A DNA stretch of 64,000 bases from Enterobacter sp. BIGb0383 (lineage in GTDB: Bacteria > Pseudomonadota > Gammaproteobacteria > Enterobacterales > Enterobacteriaceae): assembly GCF_003751845.1 (NCBI RefSeq), contig NZ_RJKQ01000005.1, forward strand, positions 186,001 through 250,000, read 5' to 3'. The notes below the pieces were generated by a model that was given only the letters and a program-made list of their open reading frames with translations, searched no databases and was not told the DNA's origin. This document shows positions 52,428-60,660 of the stretch, in pieces (the first letter of the stretch is position 1; each line of letters starts with the position of its first letter). A program made the translations under genes and the position numbers.

Positions 52428-52615
52428 ATCAACGGACAATATCTGCTTCATATTGAGCAGAAATTCAGATATCACAAGGGATCGAGAGATGTAAAGTTAT
52501 GATGGCATGGAGAGTATGCGGGCCACCATACTGTAAAGTGACGCCCGCTGACAAGCCCGATGCGCTGTCACCTTACGCGACGTAGGGAAAATAATGATGA
52601 CAACGCGGTGAATTT

Positions 52616-53074
52616 TTACTTTCCGCGCCGCTGTACTTCCAGCAGCCATTTGTCCAGCTCGGCGGCGAACTGCTGGCGATCGCGCTGGGAGAGCGTGTCC
52701 GGCCCGCCGGTCTGGATCCCACTGGCGCGCAGGGTATCCATAAAATCGCGCATCGTCAGCCGCTCGCGAATCGTCGCCTCGCTGTAGCGCTCCCCACGAG
52801 GGTTCAGCGCCACCGCGCCTTTTCCCAGCACTTCCGCCGCCAGCGGAATATCGGCGGTGATCACCAGATCTCCTGCCGCACACAGGCGTACGATCTCGTT
52901 ATCGGCAACGTCAAAACCGGCCGGCACCCTGAGTGAGCGGATCAGCGGCGAAGGCGGCACGCGCAGGGTCTGGTTTGCGACCAACGTCAGCGGCGTCTGC
53001 GTGCGCTCGGCGGCACGAAATAAAATCTGCTTAATTACGTTCGGACAGGCGTCCGCATCTACCCATATCGCCAT
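52616..53074 (-). CDS. yaiI: UPF0178/DUF188 protein YaiI
   Basis: 152-residue protein with a NYN/PIN-like nuclease fold, function unknown. Starts [18 protein letters not shown], the family's hallmark acidic motif; ends LLEVQRRGK. Other conserved acidic and polar points: [27 protein letters not shown] (quoted by region, about 53-79) and [18 protein letters not shown]. Length equals E. coli YaiI. A longer upstream reading lacks support. It is divergent from proC. Confidence 0.95.
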   Translation of the reverse strand: MAIWVDADACPNVIKQILFRAAERTQTPLTLVANQTLRVPPSPLIRSLRVPAGFDVADNEIVRLCAAGDLVITADIPLAAEVLGKGAVALNPRGERYSEATIRERLTMRDFMDTLRASGIQTGGPDTLSQRDRQQFAAELDKWLLEVQRRGK

Positions 53075-53187
53075 TGTGATGTCGCTGTCGTTAACCAAAA
53101 GACTATTGTCGCCTGCTTTTGCTTGCGCGCAAAGCCGCAGATGCCACAATAGGAAAGCTTTAATCAATTACCAGCAGAGGGATGGAG

Positions 53188-53997
53188 ATGGATAAGAAAA
53201 TCGGCTTTATTGGCTGCGGCAATATGGGCCAGGCGATCCTCGGTGGTTTGATCGCCAGTGGACAGGTGCAGCCCGGGCAAGTTTGGGTCTACACCCCTTC
53301 GCCGGATAAACTCTCCGCACTGCGCGATCGCTACGGTATTAACGTCGCGCAGAGCGCCCAGGAAGTCGCCCAGGTGGCCGATATTGTTTTCGGCGCAGTC
53401 AAACCGGGCATCATGATCAAAGTCCTGAGCGACATCACCTCCAGCCTCAATAAAGAGACGCTGGTGGTTTCTATTGCCGCAGGCATTACGCTCGATCAGC
53501 TGGCCCGCGCAATGGGTCACGATCGTAAAATTATCCGCACCATGCCCAACACCCCGTCGCTGGTCAATGCCGGGATGACCTCCGTCACCCCTAACGCGCT
53601 GGCCACGCCGGAAGATATCGCTGATGTGCTGACCATTTTCCGCAGTGTGGGAGACGTTGAGGTCGTCGCTGAAGCGATGATCCACCCGGTGGTGGGCGTC
53701 AGCGGCTCTGCTCCGGCGTACGTATTTATGTTTATTGAAGCCATGGCTGATGCCGCCGTGCTTGGCGGTATGCCGCGCGCCCAGGCCTATAAGTTCGCCG
53801 CCCAGGCGGTGATGGGCTCCGCCAAAATGGTGCTGGAAACCGGGAAACACCCCGGTGAACTGAAAGATATGGTCTGTTCACCCGGCGGCACCACCATTGA
53901 AGCCGTGCGCGTACTGGAAGATCGCGGATTCCGTGCGGCGGTGATCGAAGCAATGAACAAATGTATGGAAAAATCAGAGAAGCTCAGTAAATCCTGA
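53188..53997 (+). CDS. proC: pyrroline-5-carboxylate reductase
   Basis: Last step of proline synthesis: reduces P5C with NADPH. 269 residues from MDKKIGFIGCGNMGQAIL, the E. coli length. An ATG two codons earlier leaves only one base from the AGAGG ribosome-binding site, so the second is preferred. Rossmann loop GFIGCGNMG; C-terminal signature PGGTTIEAVRVLEDRGFRAA. The P5C-binding loop HPVVGVSGSAPAYVFMFIEA is conserved. Confidence 0.97.
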   Translation: MDKKIGFIGCGNMGQAILGGLIASGQVQPGQVWVYTPSPDKLSALRDRYGINVAQSAQEVAQVADIVFGAVKPGIMIKVLSDITSSLNKETLVVSIAAGITLDQLARAMGHDRKIIRTMPNTPSLVNAGMTSVTPNALATPEDIADVLTIFRSVGDVEVVAEAMIHPVVGVSGSAPAYVFMFIEAMADAAVLGGMPRAQAYKFAAQAVMGSAKMVLETGKHPGELKDMVCSPGGTTIEAVRVLEDRGFRAAVIEAMNKCMEKSEKLSKS

Positions 53998-54012
53998 GCA
54001 GGAACGATTTAT

Positions 54013-54042
54013 CACGGGTGGATGGTGGCTTCTCCACCCGTG
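54013..54042. terminator. hairpin between convergent proC and iraP
   Basis: Nine-base-pair stem CACGGGTGG / CCACCCGTG with a 12-base loop in the 56-base gap between the two stops. No strong U-tract; probable bidirectional terminator. Confidence 0.5.
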
Positions 54043-54053
54043 AATTAATTCCG

Positions 54054-54311
54054 TCATGCGGAAGCCTGAACGGCCTTATGTATATACTGGCGCAGGACTT
54101 CATTGTCGCGCAGGAAAACCTGAGCTTCAGGGCTGGTATGGTCGAGCACGACGTCAATCCGCTCAAACAGATCCCGCTGTTGCACCTGTGGCATCTGGCG
54201 CAGCAGGGCAGTCAGCATCACCTCGAGCGCTTCAACCTGCGCCGTCAGTTCTTTTGACTCCTCTTCCTTTTGAGCCAGTCTCAGCAATAACTCTGCAATT
54301 AAGTTTTTCAT
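54054..54311 (-). CDS. iraP: anti-adaptor protein IraP
   Basis: Binds RssB and protects sigma-S from ClpXP during phosphate starvation (E. coli) or under PhoPQ control (Salmonella). 85 residues (E. coli 86). The N-terminal coiled coil MKNLIAELLLRLAQKEEESK is nearly identical to E. coli, while the C-terminal half has diverged (PQVQQRDLFERIDVVLDHT). The 250 bases upstream are AT-rich and contain no gene; I could not define a PhoP box there. E. coli has phoA, psiF and dgcC between iraP and proC; all are absent here. Confidence 0.9.
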   Translation of the reverse strand: MKNLIAELLLRLAQKEEESKELTAQVEALEVMLTALLRQMPQVQQRDLFERIDVVLDHTSPEAQVFLRDNEVLRQYIHKAVQASA

Positions 54312-54561
54312 CGCGCATCCCCCAGGATATTTCCGCTGACGGTAACACCCGCAACGAATATTAGCCAGTGAAAATAAAAACTATTTTATGACAAAAATAA
54401 TATTTACCAGGAAACAAATAATAAAGAGGCCAGCGAAACGTTTTTATTGCAGAATTTAAAAGAAGTCGCTCACGGATATTATTTACTGTGGCTAAACAGA
54501 TGTTTTAGCTATTATTAACTGTTAGGTAGATAAGGGAATATTATTGCTTAATACGCCGGGG

Positions 54562-55776
54562 TTAACCGGCGCGGGAAATGTCAGCCTGGAGCTGGCTGCG
54601 ACGCAGCGCGGCCCATAGCTGCCAGAGGTTAATCGCCACCACGACCGCCGTGGCAATAAAGACCCAGCGGAAACCGGCCATGGCTGAAATACCGGCCCCC
54701 ATCAGCGGCCCCACCACGTTGCCCAGATACATGAAGGATTGATTGTAGCCGAAGATACGCCCGGTGATCTGGTCACTGGAGTACTTTAGCAGCAGGGTCT
54801 GGACCGCAGGCAGCATCGCGCCGTCGGCAAAGCCCAGCAGAAAACGCAGAACGCCAAGCTGTAGCGGCGAGGTGACAAAAGACATGGCGAAGAACAGGAC
54901 TACCGAGCACAGCAGCGTCGCCAGCAGGATCCTTCCCGTCCCGATGCGGTCCCCCAGCTTGCCCAGCCGGGGCGCGGAAATCAGCGCCGAGACGCCGGGG
55001 ATAGCGGCGATCATTCCGCTCAAAAAAGCGATATTCTGGCTGTCCGGGCTCATCGACTGGATAAACAGTGCCAGAATCGGCCCCACGGAACCGTTACAAA
55101 GCTGTACCACCAGCGTGGTGAAAAACAGGCTGATCACCAGTCCCGGATAGGGCAGTGAAGCAAAGACCGCTCGCAGGCCCGGCTGTTGTGCACGGGAAAC
55201 CTGCGGCCGGGCACCCTCTTTGATCAGAAATAGCGTTACCGTGAAGCTGGCCATCAGCAGTATGGCAGTGATAAAAAAGACCGGCCTCAGGCCAACGTGA
55301 TCGGCCAGGAAGCCCCCCAGCAGCGGCCCACCGATCACGCCGCTAATCTGCGCGGTCGCCAGGGTACTCAACGCCCAGCCGCTGCGTTCGCGCGGCACCT
55401 GCGAGGCCACCAGCGCCATGGCGTTAGGGATATAGCCGGAGGTCAGACCCATCAGCGCCCGCAGGAAAAACAGCTGCCAGACGTTGGTGGCGAACGCCTG
55501 TAAGAGTATGGCCACCGCCATTCCCAGGGAGGCGCGAAGCAGCATCAGCTTGCGGCCTTTGCGGTCGGCCAGGCTGCCCCACATCGGGGAGACAATCGCC
55601 GAGATCAAAAAGGTGACGCTGAAGGTCAGCCCCGACCACATGGAGAGAGCTTCATGGGAGGTGACGCCCAACTCGGCAATGTAGAGCGGCAAAAACGGCA
55701 GGATCTGGCTGATCGCCAGTCCTGTAAAAAAGCAGCCGAACCAGACCGAAATAAGATTAACCTTCCAGGATTCCAT
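54562..55776 (-). CDS. MFS drug exporter, MdtG-like (DHA1)
   Basis: 404-residue, 12-helix major-facilitator antiporter. Motif A is [14 protein letters not shown] in loop 2-3; a motif C-like stretch is [13 protein letters not shown] in helix 5; the second half repeats GKLGDRIG. It aligns along its length with E. coli MdtG (fosfomycin/deoxycholate resistance), e.g. [23 protein letters not shown], but differs enough to be a paralogue. Likely a proton-driven exporter; substrate unknown. No counterpart at this place in E. coli K-12. Confidence 0.87.
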   Translation of the reverse strand: MESWKVNLISVWFGCFFTGLAISQILPFLPLYIAELGVTSHEALSMWSGLTFSVTFLISAIVSPMWGSLADRKGRKLMLLRASLGMAVAILLQAFATNVWQLFFLRALMGLTSGYIPNAMALVASQVPRERSGWALSTLATAQISGVIGGPLLGGFLADHVGLRPVFFITAILLMASFTVTLFLIKEGARPQVSRAQQPGLRAVFASLPYPGLVISLFFTTLVVQLCNGSVGPILALFIQSMSPDSQNIAFLSGMIAAIPGVSALISAPRLGKLGDRIGTGRILLATLLCSVVLFFAMSFVTSPLQLGVLRFLLGFADGAMLPAVQTLLLKYSSDQITGRIFGYNQSFMYLGNVVGPLMGAGISAMAGFRWVFIATAVVVAINLWQLWAALRRSQLQADISRAG

Positions 55777-55944
55777 AAACAGGCGTCATTACATTGTTTT
55801 GTCAGGGGTTATTTAGCTTAGCAAGTTGCGGCCAGCGCGTAATGACCAGAAATGCCCACGCGCTGAGTTCAGGGTTTTATCGCCCTAACGCTACTTACCG
55901 TGAAATATGTCACAAAAAAATCATTAGCACGCAGAGCATTATCC

Positions 55945-56631
55945 TCAGCGGCAGAGCCCATAGCCACGCATTCCAAGATGGAAGTGATCCGCATGGGCGG
56001 CGTTGTATTCCGGGCCAAGCCCGTTGCCGTAATACTGGCAGGCGCTATCCAGCAGCGCACGCAGGAAAGGCTGGGTATCCGACTGACGCCAGCCGTTTAA
56101 TACCGCCACCCGCCGCCCGTCAGCAAAACGAAAGGCGGCGATATCCAGGGCCTCCGCGCTGGCATGCTCGCTGCGGCGGGCATCCGGCCGGTTATAAATA
56201 TTCCGACAGGCGTAGCTGCCAAGATGGTCTATTTGCCGTAGCGAGCTACCGACGAGATCTCTGGCCAGCGGCTTTGCCTGCTGTTCAACAAAGAGCGCAC
56301 TGCTTAATGCCAGCGGGCAGCTGGCGAGAAAACTGCTGCTCAGGGCCACGCTGCCAAAATTACGCACCCGCACCACGTTCTCCAGCGGGCAGGTGCCCTG
56401 GGTATCCGCCACCGGCTGACTGCTAATTAGCCGCTGCCGGTTTGCCTCATCCAGCAGGACGGAGCACGCCTCAGGCGTCAGCCGCCGCAGCTTAAACTGG
56501 GTGATTCTTCCCGGCGGATCGCTGAGCTGTAACGGCGCAAAGGGATTGTAATGCGGCGGCAGAAAACGGTAGCCCAGCCACCCGGCCCCCAGTACCAGGA
56601 TTAAAAAAATTGCCCCTTTTCCTCTCACCAT
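55945..56631 (-). CDS. extensin-family (LAS metallopeptidase fold) protein
   Basis: 228 residues. One N-terminal membrane anchor (about 6-24, GAIFLILVLGAGWLGYRFL), so the rest faces the periplasm. The C-terminal half matches the extensin-like C domain: RSEHASAEALDIAAFRFADG carries the first His/Asp pair and NAAHADHFHLGM the second, like zinc ligands of D-Ala-D-Ala peptidases. A peptidoglycan-related role is likely from the family. GGAGG lies almost against the ATG, so a GTG one codon later may be used. It is divergent from ddlA, a cell-wall gene. Confidence 0.82.
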   Translation of the reverse strand: MVRGKGAIFLILVLGAGWLGYRFLPPHYNPFAPLQLSDPPGRITQFKLRRLTPEACSVLLDEANRQRLISSQPVADTQGTCPLENVVRVRNFGSVALSSSFLASCPLALSSALFVEQQAKPLARDLVGSSLRQIDHLGSYACRNIYNRPDARRSEHASAEALDIAAFRFADGRRVAVLNGWRQSDTQPFLRALLDSACQYYGNGLGPEYNAAHADHFHLGMRGYGLCR

Positions 56632-56724
56632 CCCTCCCGCGCAATAAAAACAACATTATGGCAGATAGCACGATTTTGACGTGGTATGTTATCGGCTTTC
56701 CGTTATGTGATGGGTGAGTGTGAG

Positions 56725-57825
56725 ATGGCGAAGTTACGGGTAGGGATCGTCTTTGGCGGTAAATCGGCGGAGCATGAAGTGTCCCTCCAGTCGGCGAAAA
56801 ACATTGCCGATGCGATCGATAAGTCGCGTTTTGAGGTGGCATTGCTGGGCATCGACAAACAGGGTCAGTGGCATGTCAACGATGCGGGTAATTTCCTGCT
56901 TAACGCCAACGATCCGGCCCATATCGCCCTGCGCCCGTCCGACAACACCCTGGCACAAATCCCAGGTCGTACCGGCCAGTCGCTAATCGATGCCAGCAGT
57001 GGTCAACCTCTGCCCGCCATTGACGTTATCTTCCCGATTGTGCACGGCACCCTCGGCGAAGACGGCTCCCTGCAGGGGATGCTGCGTATGGCTGACCTGC
57101 CGTTTGTCGGCTCTGATGTGCTGGCCTCCGCCGCCTGTATGGATAAAGACGTGACCAAACGCCTGCTGCGCGACGCGGGTCTGGCCATTGCCCCGTTTAT
57201 CACCCTGACGCGAGTTAATCGTCAGCGCATCGGCTTTGCTGAGGTTGTTGAAAAGCTTGGACTCCCGCTGTTTGTGAAGCCGGCCAACCAGGGCTCTTCC
57301 GTGGGCGTCAGCAAAGTGACCCGTGAGGAGCAGTATCAGCAGGCGGTCGATCTGGCCTTTGAATTCGACCATAAAGTGATTGTGGAACAGGGGATTAAAG
57401 GGCGAGAAATTGAGTGTGCCGTGCTGGGTAACGACAGCCCGGAAGCCAGCGTCTGCGGCGAGATCGTGCTGAACAGCGACTTCTACGCCTACGACACCAA
57501 GTATATCGACGATAACGGTGCGCGAGTGGAAGTCCCGGCGGCGATTGCACCTGAGGTCAACGACCGGATCCGCCGGATTGCCGTAGAAGCCTACAGCGCA
57601 CTGGGCTGCAGCGGCCTGGCGCGGGTAGATGTGTTTTTAACGGATGAAAACCAGGTGGTGATCAACGAGATCAACACCCTGCCCGGCTTTACCAATATCA
57701 GCATGTACCCGAAACTGTGGCAGGCCAGCGGCCTGAGCTACCGCGACCTGATTACCCGCCTGATTGAGCTGGCGCTGAAGCGTCACCGCGCCAACAGCGG
57801 ACTGAAAACCTCCGTTAACGGCTAA
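56725..57825 (+). CDS. ddlA: D-alanine--D-alanine ligase A
   Basis: ATP-grasp ligase that makes the D-Ala-D-Ala dipeptide for peptidoglycan. 366 residues from [20 protein letters not shown] (E. coli 364); a longer reading of 13 codons is not conserved. Key points: Glu in [24 protein letters not shown], the ATP loop [14 protein letters not shown], and [17 protein letters not shown] with metal and product ligands. It abuts the convergent yaiZ with no gap between stops. Confidence 0.98.
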   Translation: MAKLRVGIVFGGKSAEHEVSLQSAKNIADAIDKSRFEVALLGIDKQGQWHVNDAGNFLLNANDPAHIALRPSDNTLAQIPGRTGQSLIDASSGQPLPAIDVIFPIVHGTLGEDGSLQGMLRMADLPFVGSDVLASAACMDKDVTKRLLRDAGLAIAPFITLTRVNRQRIGFAEVVEKLGLPLFVKPANQGSSVGVSKVTREEQYQQAVDLAFEFDHKVIVEQGIKGREIECAVLGNDSPEASVCGEIVLNSDFYAYDTKYIDDNGARVEVPAAIAPEVNDRIRRIAVEAYSALGCSGLARVDVFLTDENQVVINEINTLPGFTNISMYPKLWQASGLSYRDLITRLIELALKRHRANSGLKTSVNG

Positions 57826-58047
57826 TCACTCTTTTGCCGTCGCGTCCTCGCTTTCATCGACGCGGCGGCGGATCACCAGCCCCGACAGCCAGAAACTGAT
57901 AACCCACGTCACCAGCCCGACGGCATAGGTTTGCCAGCCCTGAGCCTCAAATCCCAGCAGACCGACCACACCATTCAGAATGAAAATCAGACCAATGGCG
58001 AACGCATAGTAGTGCCAGTCACGGCGGATTTTTACGGGCAGCTTCAT
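57826..58047 (-). CDS. yaiZ: small membrane protein YaiZ
   Basis: 73-residue protein with two membrane helices (YYAFAIGLIFILNGVVGLLGF and YAVGLVTWVISFWLSGLVI). It is almost identical to E. coli YaiZ (70 residues) over MKLPVKIRRDWHYYAFAIGL. Function unknown. An upstream in-frame extension of 12 codons is not conserved. It is divergent from yaiY across 257 non-coding bases that include an exact TTGACA at 58221 but no matching -10 at the right distance. Confidence 0.9.
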   Translation of the reverse strand: MKLPVKIRRDWHYYAFAIGLIFILNGVVGLLGFEAQGWQTYAVGLVTWVISFWLSGLVIRRRVDESEDATAKE

Positions 58048-58304
58048 AACAACTCCGGCAGGAAAAAAAGCATCCTCGCACACTTCCCCGCGCGCGTCAG
58101 CGACCTCAACAGAAAATTACAAACGTCACTTAAATTTAACTTAAAGCCCTTTTTTGTGACAAAAAGCAAAAAATGAAAATTCAGGGGGGTTCCGAAGCGC
58201 AAATTGTCATCAATCTGATATTGACAATCCTTATGACCTGACAAACTTACTCTCGTACCACCTGGCATGATGCCAGCGTTAAGAGAATGTTTCGGAGGTC
58301 TTTT

Positions 58305-58607
58305 ATGGCAGAGTTCACCCTGACAAAGTCGATTGCCAGTGGAAAGAAAAGGGATTCCTCCACCCCGGGTAATATCGCGTATGCGCTGTTTGTTCTGCTG
58401 TGCTTCTGGGCCGGTGCCCAGCTCTTAAACCTGCTGGTTCACACCCCAGGGGTTTATGAGCATTTGATGCAAATTCAGGACGTTAGCCGCCCGAAAGTTG
58501 AAATCGGCCTGGCGGTCGGCACCCTGTTTGGTCTGGTGCCCTTCCTGATGGGTTGCCTGCTCCTCGGCAGCGTGGCGCTGTTTCTGCGCTGGCGCCGCTA
58601 CCTGTAA
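58305..58607 (+). CDS. yaiY: inner-membrane protein YaiY (DUF2755)
   Basis: 100-residue protein with two membrane helices (about 26-44 and 73-95). [20 protein letters not shown] matches E. coli YaiY (102 residues). GGAGG stands six bases before the ATG of [16 protein letters not shown]. Function unknown. It converges on sbmA; the lipoprotein gene yaiW, which follows sbmA in E. coli, is missing between them. Confidence 0.92.
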   Translation: MAEFTLTKSIASGKKRDSSTPGNIAYALFVLLCFWAGAQLLNLLVHTPGVYEHLMQIQDVSRPKVEIGLAVGTLFGLVPFLMGCLLLGSVALFLRWRRYL

Positions 58608-58653
58608 CCGTCAGGCGTGCAGTACCGCACGCCTGACTGCTTATCTATCCTTT

Positions 58654-59874
58654 TCAGCCAAGCGTGTTAATCACCGGCAGGCTGTCCTGATTATCCAGCG
58701 TGCGCTCAAAGCTGCGCAGACGTTTATAAATCGACATCAGCTCCACCAGCGTTACCCATGAGTTAATCAGGTACTGGAACGAGCTGCTCACCTGGCCGAA
58801 AACGTTGGTTATCTGCGTCATCAGACCCAGCGTAATCGTACCGGCAACGATCGACGGGAACAGCAGGAACAGGCCGAAAACGTTATCCATCTGCAGATAG
58901 AAAATACGGGCGATATTGAAATACAGATAGTGGAAATAGAGGCGGAAATAGTTAAACCGCACGGCGGAAAACAGCGCCTGCATGGTCGGCGGCGCGGCGC
59001 GGTCGGCGTGATCTTCCCCGTAAACCAGCTCTTTACGGTAGGCAGCCTCGACGCGTTGGTTATTAAACTCCAGCCCCGGCAGCTTAATCCCGACCACCGC
59101 CAGCAGACCGGTACCCAACAGGGACCAGAGTATGGCTGCGATCACCAGCCCGTAAGGCACATAGCCGACAATCGGCAGCTCAGGCACGTGGGCTGAGAGC
59201 ACCACCAGCACCGGCAGAAACGCAATCAGCGTCATAATCGACTTCAGCAGGCTAACCCCCATCCCTTCCAGGGTGGTGGAGAAACGCATGGTATCTTCCT
59301 GTACGCGCTGAGCAGCGCCTTCGATATGCCGCAGGGACTGCCAGTGCGCCATATAGTATTCGTTCATCGCCGTACGCCAGCGGAAGACATAGTGGCTGAC
59401 AAAGAAGTTATTCAGCACCGCCACCGTGACCGCAATCAGGGCGATCCCTAAGAAGGTGGCAATACCGCTGTAAAACTCGTCGATGGTCACCTTATGTGGC
59501 GCGCTGAGACCGGTCTGGATCAGGTCATAAAAAGGCGCGTACCAGGCGTTAATGGCGACGCTGACCTGCACCATAAACCAGGTCACAAAGATAATCAGGG
59601 CGGTGCCCAGCACGGACCAGCGCTGCCAGCGGTGCGGCGCGCGAATGTGCCAGAACAGGGCGAACAGCCCGGTACAGAGAAAATAGTACGCGTAGAACAG
59701 CAGGTAGCTCAGGGACCAGAAGCGGGCCGAACCAATGGGTACCTCACTGCTGGCACCGGTAATACGCATCAGCCAGGCGCTGCCGCCAAACTGCCATAAC
59801 ATCACCGTCAGAACGGTCCAGATAAAAGCCGACAAAAAAAACAGCTTCGGCTGCGGGAAAAAGGACTTAAACAT
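58654..59874 (-). CDS. sbmA: peptide antibiotic transporter SbmA
   Basis: Inner-membrane, proton-driven SLiPT-family transporter that takes up microcins B17/J25, bleomycin and proline-rich antimicrobial peptides. 406 residues, the E. coli length, starting [20 protein letters not shown]. About seven to eight helices; the conserved segments include [21 protein letters not shown] and [20 protein letters not shown]. It is downstream of an isochorismatase-fold gene with a hairpin between them. In E. coli the divergent neighbour is ampH, not seen here. Confidence 0.97.
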   Translation of the reverse strand: MFKSFFPQPKLFFLSAFIWTVLTVMLWQFGGSAWLMRITGASSEVPIGSARFWSLSYLLFYAYYFLCTGLFALFWHIRAPHRWQRWSVLGTALIIFVTWFMVQVSVAINAWYAPFYDLIQTGLSAPHKVTIDEFYSGIATFLGIALIAVTVAVLNNFFVSHYVFRWRTAMNEYYMAHWQSLRHIEGAAQRVQEDTMRFSTTLEGMGVSLLKSIMTLIAFLPVLVVLSAHVPELPIVGYVPYGLVIAAILWSLLGTGLLAVVGIKLPGLEFNNQRVEAAYRKELVYGEDHADRAAPPTMQALFSAVRFNYFRLYFHYLYFNIARIFYLQMDNVFGLFLLFPSIVAGTITLGLMTQITNVFGQVSSSFQYLINSWVTLVELMSIYKRLRSFERTLDNQDSLPVINTLG

Positions 59875-59929
59875 ACGACATGACTCTCCTGCTTACTTCT
59901 TATCGTTATCACTGTTGCTGTGCACTACA

Positions 59930-59967
59930 TATAAAGCCCCGCCACCGCCTCAGCGATGCAGGGCTGA
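59930..59967 (-). terminator. hairpin between the hydrolase gene and sbmA
   Basis: On the minus strand, AGCCCTGC pairs with GCGGGGCT (one G-U pair) around a 15-base loop and is followed by TTTATAT. It likely ends the isochorismatase-fold transcript before the sbmA start. Confidence 0.5.
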
Positions 59968-59991
59968 TTTTTCTGACAGGAATGCAGAGAC

Positions 59992-60525
59992 TTAGTTCGT
60001 CTGCCAGTCGTTAAGAATTGTTGCGACAGGTTTCACAGTCACCGGATTACCCGGTACCGTCAGGTTTCGCCACACCTCGTTGTAGTGAGCGATCAGCGTG
60101 GTTGCCGGAGCGGCAGGACGATTGGCGGTCGTGTGGGCATCTTCCGCCACGGTGATGGCATAGCCCCGGCTGGCACCGTTTTTCAGGGTGGTATCGACGC
60201 AGTAGTCGGTTGCACAGCCGCACATCACAAAACTATCGATGGCGTGCTCGCGCAGCACCTGCTCCAGCTCAGTACGGTAAAACGCATCGCAGGCGGTTTT
60301 GGTTACAAAGAGTGCGCCCGACGGCTGCTCCAGCTCGGGCAGCAGCGCAAAGCCCTCACTCCCCTCCTCCAGCCCGCCCGCTTCGGCATGCTGAATAAAA
60401 ATGACCTGGTCGGCCGCCAGGGTCAGCCTGTTGATTTGCGCCACGCACTGCTCGCGCTGAATACGCGGCGTGGCAAACACACCCTGCTGCATATCTACGA
60501 CCATCACTACCCGCTTACCCGCCAT
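59992..60525 (-). CDS. isochorismatase-fold cysteine hydrolase
   Basis: 177 residues from MAGKRVVMVVDMQQGVF; AGGAGAGGG precedes this ATG, and a longer upstream reading is rejected. The catalytic triad of the family is complete: Asp11 (VVDMQQG), Lys76 (VTKTACDAF) and Cys109 (GCATDYCVDTT), with the cis-peptide region MCGC. Substrates in the family range from isochorismate to nicotinamide and N-carbamoyl amides; none can be assigned. It lies between the Tc-toxin genes and sbmA, in the same direction. Confidence 0.88.
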   Translation of the reverse strand: MAGKRVVMVVDMQQGVFATPRIQREQCVAQINRLTLAADQVIFIQHAEAGGLEEGSEGFALLPELEQPSGALFVTKTACDAFYRTELEQVLREHAIDSFVMCGCATDYCVDTTLKNGASRGYAITVAEDAHTTANRPAAPATTLIAHYNEVWRNLTVPGNPVTVKPVATILNDWQTN

Positions 60526-60602
60526 TGTCCCTCTCCTGAATAAGGTAAAAGAGGAGGTTACCAGAACCCTGGCGCGACTGCAGCAGGCGTGAGCAAAGAG
60601 GG

Positions 60603-60624
60603 GAAGTGCGCCGTAACGCACTTC
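60603..60624. terminator. hairpin downstream of tccC
   Basis: GAAGTGCG / CGCACTTC stem with a 6-base loop, 37 bases after the tccC stop, flanked by GGG/CC extensions. The U-tract is poor, so this is a tentative terminator. Confidence 0.45.
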
Positions 60625-60660
60625 TCCTCACCGGTTAAATAAATAATGGCTTAGAATAAC

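Noticed and set aside
55794-56426. 210-codon plus-strand frame opposite the extensin-family gene
   Set aside because: Pro/Arg-rich shadow; the opposite strand encodes an anchor plus conserved His/Asp motifs.
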